Shown one piece after another: positions 56,119 to 64,000 of a stretch of DNA of 64,000 nucleotides (the first letter of the stretch is position 1; the number at the start of each line of letters is the position of its first letter). The translations under genes were made by a program, and so were the position numbers. The DNA comes from Ambrosia x helenae (lineage: Eukaryota; Streptophyta; Magnoliopsida; Asterales; Asteraceae): assembly GCA_030844895.1 (NCBI GenBank), contig CM061227.1, positions 75,380,575-75,444,574 on the forward strand, given 5' to 3'. Below the pieces are notes generated by a model. The model was not told the origin of the DNA. It searched no databases and saw only the letters and a program-made list of their open reading frames with translations.

Positions 56119-56765
56119 ATTCTGGATCAAACAACCACAAATTAATAGTTTCTCAGTTTATTTGGACCCAATTTTGGTCAAAAAGTTTCTGTTTTCAATG
56201 AACAAACTGATGTGATAAGATTTTGATTGATTACAACTTGATTTTGAGGTTAAATTGGATAATTCTCTTCACTAAAGTTGTTCCAAATCAATTCCGATTC
56301 AAAACCTGATTGAGATCATCAAAATCCATCAACATTTGATAAACATGATCAAAATTAACTGATTTTCAAAGAATAACCGTTTTTGAAATCTCAGGGGTCG
56401 AAAGAGAGAATTTGGTCGAAAGTGGAATTTCTTTGGGTCGAACGAGGGATTTTGTGGTCGAAGGAGGTGTTATAGTGGTCGAAAGTAGACTTTGATTGCT
56501 TATTTTGTTCATTCGTCCAGTTGTATCACCTTCGTCTGATCGAACGGTCGAAGGAGCAGAAGAACGGTCGAAAGAGAGACGAAAGCGGTCGAAGGAGATT
56601 TTGTTATTTCAATCCACATTCGTATCATTCAAAACGGTCGAAGGAGAACATCATTTCTCATTCGCACGTTCGACTGTACGAAGGAGCATCCTGTTTTAAA
56701 ACATTTCTAATCTTTTCGTGTTTAATCGTTTGCAGGACAAGAAGCGGCAATCGTCCACCAAAGCT
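56119..56765 (+). other. Gag leader of element E
   Basis: A non-coding leader of about 650 bases. Its second half (56390-56690) is filled with GGTCGAAGGAG/GGTCGAAAG words. TTTGCAG at 56732-56738 just before the gag frame could be a 3' splice site. The N-terminal gag segment seen in element B (MDPWAVATQ...) is not recognisable here. Confidence 0.6.
56390..56690 (+). repeat. GGTCGAA motif cluster in the leader of element E
   Basis: About 15 copies of GGTCGAAAG, GGTCGAAGGAG or the complement TTCGAC/TTCGTC occur within 300 bases (e.g. near 56396, 56415, 56435, 56457, 56478, 56545, 56565, 56588 and 56636). Confidence 0.8.
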
Positions 56766-59700
56766 AATGGATATGAAGGAGTACAACACATGGAAGACGA
56801 AGTTTAAGATCCATGTTGAGGGACAAGGACTTGAGTGAGCCGAGGCATGGCAAATGATTGTGAAGGGTTACGTTGCTCCTATTCTGGAGAATACTGGAGA
56901 ACCGATACCTTTGGAGAATTTGGCGGATGATGAGAAGAAAAGGTTTGCGATAGAGAAGAAGGCATTCTCTCAGCTATCCCAAGCGATCAACACTGATTTG
57001 CTGAGAAATCGACATGATGTTAATGAGAAGACAAGGAAGCTGAGGATAGAAGAGCTTCGTAAGGAATTTGAAAACTTCAGTTACATGGGTAATGAGACCC
57101 TAAAAGAGTTGGTTCCACGGTATTGCCATTTGCTCACTGAACTGTCGAGCTATGAAATCAGCATACCAATGTCGGAGTTAGTAGATAAATTTGTTGATGC
57201 TTTACCACCCTACTGGAACCAACACATTGAAGTGTTGAAAGAGAAGGATGCATATCAGTATTGGACTATTAACGAGTTCATTCAAAAGCTGGAAAACAAA
57301 GAGATGGAGGAGGAGAGAAAAGCTAAAAGAGCTCAGATTCCACAGAATCCTGATCTATATGTGAGTGGTACATTCAACTCTCTTTCTGCTTCAAGCACCA
57401 CTTCTACTGTTGCTCCTCACATATCATGTGTATCCAACGTTGTTGAACCAACAAAAGCTCCAATCAACTACCTTGCTCAAACTTCATCCTACACACCATC
57501 ATACACACAACAACCCTATCAAAAACCAAACTTTATTCCACCTTTTTTACCATTGCAACAAGCCGCATGCTACACATCAAGTCAACCCCAACAATAACAA
57601 CAATATCCTCCTCACATGAATCAGATGCAGACTACTCAAGCACAATCAAGTCAAAACCCGATTGTGTTAGAGACCTCGAATCTTAACAATGTGACTGTTG
57701 AAATTGCTCAACAGCATGTTGCTCTTGTATCTGCTATGGTTGCTTCTTACAACGGTTTGGTTGCGAGTCAAATTGGAAACAACAATCTCACCAATGAGGA
57801 CTACGCTCAAATCGACAAAGAGGAGATGGAGCTTATGGACATTCAGTGGGCTTTTGCAAGCATTATGAGGAGAGCCACTGACTTTATTCAGAAGACTGGC
57901 AGAACTGACCTGTCAACTTCTCCCAACACCACATACGGATTCAACAAAGCAAAAGTTACATGTTTCAATTGTGGTGAGAAGGGACACTTTAAAAGAGAGT
58001 GCACACAGCCAGCACAGCAAGGTAACCGAAACCCATTCAATTCAACATATCAAAACAGACAAAATCAGAACCAAAATCAAGTTTCATACAACAGTCCCAA
58101 CATCTCAAGCTTTCAACCCCAAAACAATTATCAGAACCGTCAACAAACTACAAACACTAGACAATCCACAACTCAAAACCAACCTCAACAAAATCCAAAC
58201 CGAACTATTGTTCCTATCTCTACACCTAACACACAAAACCAAAACCAAACTGACAATCAAAACCAAGCACTTGTGATCCAAAAGGATGAAGGTTTTGATT
58301 GGACAGGTATGCAATTGGGGGTGGAGGAGATTACCGCTGACAACGTGGCTTGTGTGGCACAACAGATGAGTCTGGATGAGAATGAGGAGATTGAAGAGGA
58401 GGTTGTGATTGAAAAAGTATCAGAGTTGAAAATTGAGGAAGTGAATGAGGATGTGATTGCTGAGAGTGAAGACAAGAAATCTGGGATGATTCTTGATTCT
58501 GTCACGGATGTTGGAGACCACTACGATTCAGCTTACTCGGATATGGAGAGTGAATCTGATTCAGAGGCTAGTGTGAATTCACTAGATGATGACATTGACC
58601 AACTGCTAGCTGAAGCTGATTTCCTGATGACCCGCAAGTCATGTATGGTGGATGATGCGTGCACCAAGATTGACTACTCCAAATTCTTCGCAGGGAAGGA
58701 AGCTCACTTCGCTTTGATGGCAATGACAGAACCTCCTAAACCGGTAAGTTCTGAAACTCAACCTCAAGTGTGTGTTAAATGTGATAAATGTGCTGATTTT
58801 GAAAAACTGACAGATGAAAATAAGCTTCTCAAGGTCCAACTTGAGAGTGCCAAAATCAATTGTCAGATTTATCAAAAAGATTGAAAAGATTTCAACAAAG
58901 TTCTTGATGGTTATAAAAAGGATGTGTCTGAACTTAAAAAGACAATGTCAATTAAACAACTTGCCATTAATAACTACATCAATGAAATGGAAAACACTAA
59001 ATTGGAAATGGCAACCATCAAGTGCTTTGCTGAAAAAGTAAACAAGAAGTTAGAGAGTTACAAGCACATAGCATATGTAGTCGACCATATCATAGAAGAA
59101 CCTTCCCAGTCGAATAGTGCAAACTATAAGGCGGTCCCATCTCCGGTATTGTTTGAGAACCACAACTTACATGCAATACCACCGGAGACTTTAGTCAATT
59201 CTGACTCCACATCAGAAAACGAGCCTAACACTTCCAGTGTCGGGGATCCGTATTCTGATGTGAGACCAGTACTGTGAAATAATGAGGGTGTGGTCGCTAC
59301 TGATGATTCAGATGAAGAAGATGAACCATCTGAGACGGTTGAAAATGAAAGTGATATCCCTAATGAAAATCACATAACCACTACTGAGCCATTCTCACCG
59401 TCTCAGATCGTTCATCCCATGGCAAATGCTCATCGTAAGAATGTGGTTAAGAAAAATGAAAAGTCTGTTGGTAAGACTGTTGAAAAGAAAGAGTTAAAGA
59501 ACGTTGAGAAAAATGTAAGAAAACCGGTTGAAAAGAAAATTGAAACTAAATCTGAGAAAAATGTGGTTAAACCGGTAGAAAAGAAAAATGAGCTTAAATT
59601 TGAGAAAACCAATGAAATGAGCAATGAATCGTGTGACAAACCTGTCAAAATCTTTTATCGGATGCAAGGCTCCGATAAGATTTTATCTGATGATGAATAT

Positions 59701-60624
59701 CCGATTAAGTTTGTCAATGATTCAAAAATCGAAAAGATCTGGCAGGAAAGTACGATTTGGTTTCCAAAATTTGAAAGAACCAATGACATTCCTCAAGAAA
59801 TTTTAGATAAAATTTATTCGGATAAAGATGCCAAAGTCAATGTCACACAATTTGTTTTGCCTGTTGATAAAGCAAACAGTTTTATTGAACCGACTTACTC
59901 GAAGGACCCTGCTCCTGAGAGTTTAAGGAAACAATGCATGGTTGATCGATATCCCATTGCTAGCTTTTCCAAGTCGCCGATCAAAGAAAACTATGAGGAA
60001 TACCGTGCGTGTTATAAGTGCGGCGAACGGGGAAATTTACTTGCCGCCTGCCCGTACGTACGACACAAAACGCACGAGGTGGAGATGAGGCAATATCATG
60101 ATTATCCGGTTGACAACTACGGTTATCCACAAAGACGGTATTTCCCTCAGCAAGAATCTTATCATAATCAAAACAACTTTTACAATAAGAGGGAAAATCG
60201 TCCGATGATGTATGATAAGCACAACCGGATAACCACTGAAAAATCTGCTAAGAAACCTGTGATGAACTCAACTGCTGATAACAAAAAGGTTGCTCCTAAA
60301 CCTAATGGAAAACAAGCAGTTGGACCTGTCTCTGTTAAATCAGAGAAGGTAACCAAGAAGATTGCATTTAAAGATGAAGTAAAGAAACCGACTGAGACTT
60401 CAAAATCTCAGATACGGATCTTAAAAAGATCTGAGCAATCTTGGTCATCTAAGGAATCTGAAGGAGCCTCTACTTCATAGAATGAGAAGAGTGAGAAAAA
60501 GAAAATTGTGAGTGAGAAGAAAGGGGTTGAGTTAACCCAAGATGTTTGTGAATTGAAAGAATCTTTGAAACAACCCGTTCAAAGACCCAAGACCAAACAG
60601 GCTTGGGTCCCCCAAAAGATCTAA
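56766..60624 (+). pseudogene. Element E gag, long form with two zinc knuckles
   Basis: A single plus-strand frame runs from MDMKEYNTWKTKF to AWVPQKI and a TAA at 60622-60624, broken by stops at 56836, 57595, 58882, 59275 and 60478. The capsid-like domain (56766-57350) lacks about 16 codons present in B and D (between NTDLL and NRHD near 57003). The first knuckle CFNCGEKGHFKREC is at 57963-58004. An acidic region and coiled coil follow (58370-59080), then a Lys/Glu/Val-rich repeat (59440-59600, VEKK units). The second knuckle CYKCGERGNLLAAC is at 60010-60051 with His changed to Asn. A basic C-terminal tail ends the frame. Confidence 0.87.
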
Positions 60625-60640
60625 CTGCTTTACTTTATAT

Positions 60641-63600
60641 GTGCAGGGAGCTCCAGCTAGCCCTGTTAGCAGCCTATGGATTGTTGACAGTGGAGCTTCT
60701 GGTCACATGACAGGGGACCTCACGCTACTCTTTGATATCAAAAACATTAACGGAGGTTATGTGGCATTTGCTTGTAATAAGGGAGGCTACATTACAATGG
60801 AGGGTAGTGTAAGCAATGGGGTCGTGACATTTGAGCAGATATCATACGTGAAACAGATAGATTATAATCTGCTCAGTGTTAGTCAAATTCGTGATAAACA
60901 ATTTTCTGTGTATTTTGATGACAAATCCTGCTACATCTTGAAACCTGGGTTTGAACTTCCGAAAGAGTGGGTGATGCTGAAGGCACCGAGAGTAAACAAT
61001 TTGTATATTCTCGATATGTCCAAAGCTATGACCACCCATGGCCAAGTCACGTGTTTCCTCTCTAAGGCTACAGAAAAAGAATCGATTATGTGGCACAGGA
61101 GAATGGGACACATCCATTTGCGAAAAATGAACCAGTTAGTGAAAAATGAACTTGTCACGGGAGTTAATGTAAAACACTTCCATTTGAATGACAAGTGTAT
61201 CAGTTGAAAAAAGGGAAAGCAGCACAAACAGTCCCATGGACCAAAGAAAGTCAATTCCGTTGAACTGCCGCTTGAGCGTTTGCATATGGATTTATTCGGT
61301 CCAGTCAGACGTAAAAGTCATGCCGGGGAGTTGTACTGTCTTGTGGTGACTGATGATTATTCAAGATTTTCATGGGTCATGTGCTTGCATCAGAAAAGCG
61401 ACACTTTTGACAATCTGAAGGTTCTGTTTACACGTCTGGAGAATATATATGGTCTGAAGATCAAACGAATCCGGAGTGACAATGGGACGGAGTTCAAAAA
61501 CGCTCAGATGGAGGATCTTTGTGCAAACAAGGGAATTCATCATGAATATAGTGCTCCGTATACACCCCAGCAGAACGGTGTCGCAGAGAGAAAGAACAGG
61601 ACTCTAATAGAGACGGCGAGAAATATGCTTGCGGATTCAAATCTTCCAGTCATGTTCTGGAACGAAGCTATTTACGCGGCATGTTATACTCTTAACCGTG
61701 TTTTGACAGTGAGGAAGTTTGGCAAGACTTCTTATGAGCTGTTGAACCGACGCAAGCCGAATCTGGAGTATCTAGAACCATTTGGTGCCCCGTGTACAAT
61801 GCTGAATCCTTCCGAGAAGTTCGCACCAAAGGCTGAAGAAGGTTATTTTGTTGGATATGCAACCCCATTAAAACGGGTATTCAGCAAAAGAACTAGAAAA
61901 GTCGAGGAGTGGGCTAACGTCGAAGTTCAAAGATACACACAAAATGTACAGGGTGGAGGACCAGATTGGATGTTTGATTACAAAGACTTCTTTGAATCAT
62001 TCAATCTAGATAGTATGGTTGAAGAAGCTGTACTTCGCTTATATTACGAGGTCGAAAACGCCGTGACTTCACCGTTAGTGCGTCCGATCACGGTAAATCC
62101 TCAAGCAGCTTCTAATGATACCACTACTCCTGTGATGGATGAAGAGGTGTTCCAAGAAGCTTCTACAACGCTTAATTCATCTGATTCAGAAGAAGAAGAC
62201 GATGATGCAATAAGTGAAGCTATTTTGGAAAATGCTACAGTGACACCACCAGTGAACCCAACTAATACTGATGCTTCAACATCGAATGTGGATAATGATC
62301 TGGTTTCTACAGAGAATTTGACAACTCAAACGGGAGTACAAGTACCTGATTATCCGGAATCTCGGATACATCGGATACACCCACTTGAACAGGTTATTGG
62401 TGATCCTGGTAGCAGTGTGATGACAAGAGGGCAGCTAAGAAATGCTCAAGCACCAGAAAATATTGGCAACCTTGCTTTATATGCCAAAATACAGAAATCT
62501 GGTTTTCAAAATGACTGGTCGTTTGCTTGTTATGTTTCGCAGGTTGAGCCGCGAACTTACAAGGATGCTCTTTTGGATGATGCCTGGGTGGAAGCAATGC
62601 AGGAGGAGTTATTACAATTCCAGAAGCTTGGTGTATGGACACTGACAGATCTGCCCCCTGGAAGAAAGAAAATTGGAACCAAATGGGTGTTTAAGTGCAA
62701 GAAGGATGACAGAGGAGTCATAGTGCGAAACAAAGCTCGTTTGGTCGTTCAAGGTTTTCGTCAGGTTGAGGGAATCGACTACAATGAAATCTATGCACCG
62801 GTTGCACGCTTGGAAGCTATCCGAATGTTCCTAGCGTTTGCATCATGGAAGAAATTTAAGGTGTATCAGATGGATGTAAAGAGCGCTTTTCTTTACGGTG
62901 TGGTCAAAGAGGAAGTTTACGTAGGTCAACCACCAGGCTTTGAGGACCCTATTCACCGGGATAAGGTTTATGTGTTAAACAAAGCTCTCTACGGGTTGCA
63001 CCAAGCTCCGAGACAATGGTATGAGGAGCTGAGCACGTATCTTCTCTCGAAAGGATTCAAACGCGGACTGGTAGACTGCACCCTGTTCACGAAATGAGCA
63101 GGAGATGATTTGCTTCTTGTACAAATTTATGTTGATGATATTATTTTCGGGTCAACTAACGAACTTCTGTGCAGGGAATTTGAACAAGTTATGCAGGAAA
63201 AGTTCGAAATGAGCGCAATGGGAGAAATGCAGTTTTTCCTAGGCTTGCAGGTGGAGCAAAGACCAACGGGGATCTTTATTCACCAGACAAAATACGTTTA
63301 TGAAGTCTTGAGCCGATTCCAGATGGATGATTCGAAGCCGATGGATACCCCGATACAGCCCAATCACGGGATTGGAGTTGACCTTAAGGGGGAGCTGACT
63401 GATCCATTTACATACAGAGAAATCGTCGGATCTCTGATGTATCTCACAACGTCAAGACCTGATATAATGTTTGCGACATGTCTTTGTGCGCGATATCAAT
63501 CGAAGCCGAAACAGAGTCATCTTGCAGCTGTCAAGCGTATTCTTAGATATCTGAAGGGTTATCCATCGAAAGGACTTTGGTACCCTCATGATGATAATTT

Positions 63601-64000
63601 TGACCTAATCGCTTTTAGTGATGCAGATTGGGGCGGCTGTGACAAAGACAGAAAATCCACAACGGCTGGATGTCAGTTTATGGGGAGCAGGCTCGTGACC
63701 TGGCAATGCAAGAAACAAACCGCAGTTGCACTATCCACATGTGAAGCAGAATACGTTTCAGCATCGAGCTGCTGCTCACAGGTTCTTTAGATTCAACAAC
63801 AGATGGTGGATTACGGTTTGCAATTTCTTAAAACCCCTATTGAGGCCGCAATCGCATTAACAAAAGACTTAGTAAATCACTCAAAGGCTAAACATATCCG
63901 GATTAAATATCATTTTATCCGTGATTGTTATGCTAAAGAGTTGATCGATATGGTCAAAATCCACACTGATTACCAACGCGCAGATCTTTTTACCAAAGCT
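60641..64000 (+). pseudogene. Element E pol: protease, integrase, RT, RNase H (runs off window)
   Basis: The frame differs from gag by one and starts just after TATATGTGCAG. The protease site IVDSGASGHMTG is at residues 14-25. The HHCC finger ends CIS followed by TGA at 61205, which removes the last Cys. The integrase core from 61280 has VVTDDYSRF, RSDNGTEF and QQNGVAERKN, with 35 residues between the second Asp and the Glu (D35E). RT has QMDVKSAFLYGVV, a TGA at 63095 and YVDDIIFGSTN at 63128-63139 onward. RNase H has FSDADWGGCD and LSTCEAEYVSAS, with a TAG at 63788 and a small deletion near 63840. It lies closest to element B, without B's integrase-RT deletion. Confidence 0.92.

Larger units (their letters stand above)
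55567..64000 (+). mobile_element. Copia element E, 5' part; continues beyond window
   Basis: The order is 5' LTR (55567-56098), primer site, leader with a motif cluster, gag in one frame, pol in another. The window ends near the end of RNase H, so ORF3 and the 3' LTR are outside. It is the youngest-looking pol in the window: long frames broken by about eight single stops, one codon-block deletion in gag and a small deletion near 63840. It interrupts gag of element D head-to-head, and the two are the same family. Confidence 0.92.

Overview
This window is repeat-rich nuclear DNA of a flowering plant. It is a nest of transposable elements with no host gene that I can support. The evidence for a plant is the set of Ty1/copia and gypsy-like LTR retrotransposons with initiator-Met tRNA primer sites, a Mutator-like (MULE) transposase, an L1-type LINE with a zf-RVT tail, a CACTA/EnSpm terminus and AT-rich spacers. 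The closest family match I recall for the copia proteins is Asteraceae, but that is a weak inference.

Layout. 1-4778: a young, coding-poor LTR element (5' LTR cut by the window edge; 3' LTR 3382-4778) lying in a minus-strand MULE transposase. 4779-6198 and 16432-16715: two halves of that MULE gene, separated by copia element A (6199-16431, minus strand, LTRs of 687 bp, 5-bp target duplication TCAAC). 17348-17866: a broken minus-strand gene with GRF-type zinc-finger residues. 17867-20222: spacer DNA with one long hairpin.

20223 to the right edge is one large nest. Copia element C (plus strand, same family as A) starts at 20223. Its 5' LTR is split by copia element B (20448-34094, minus strand, TSD ACTCA), and B carries a solo LTR (31774-33172, TSD TCTAG) in its leader. 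C's gag-pol runs 34696-40217 and its third ORF starts at 40681. That ORF is split by an LTR-like insertion (41793 to about 44315) and then cut at 45095 by the end of a CACTA transposon. Inside the CACTA lie a 5'-truncated LINE (45433-47338, 12-bp TSD) and copia element D (from 48035, minus strand). D is a derivative that has lost pol but kept a nearly complete third ORF. D's gag is interrupted at 55567 by copia element E (plus strand, 55567 to beyond 64000). The right halves of E, D, the CACTA and C should lie beyond the window in that order.

Function. Two copia families are present (A/C and B/D/E). Both have gag with CCHC knuckles, pol in the order protease, integrase, RT, RNase H, and a large third ORF after pol (about 1,100 residues: conserved N-terminal domain, acidic coiled-coil middle, conserved C-terminal region). 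This layout resembles the Sirevirus branch with its env-like ORF; that placement is inference. Every pol copy carries stops, deletions or frameshifts, so no copy in the window looks autonomous. The most unusual signals are a dispersed GGTCGAA-type motif that clusters in the LTR, the gag leader and the ORF3 leader of family B/D/E, and the selective retention of ORF3 in the pol-less element D.
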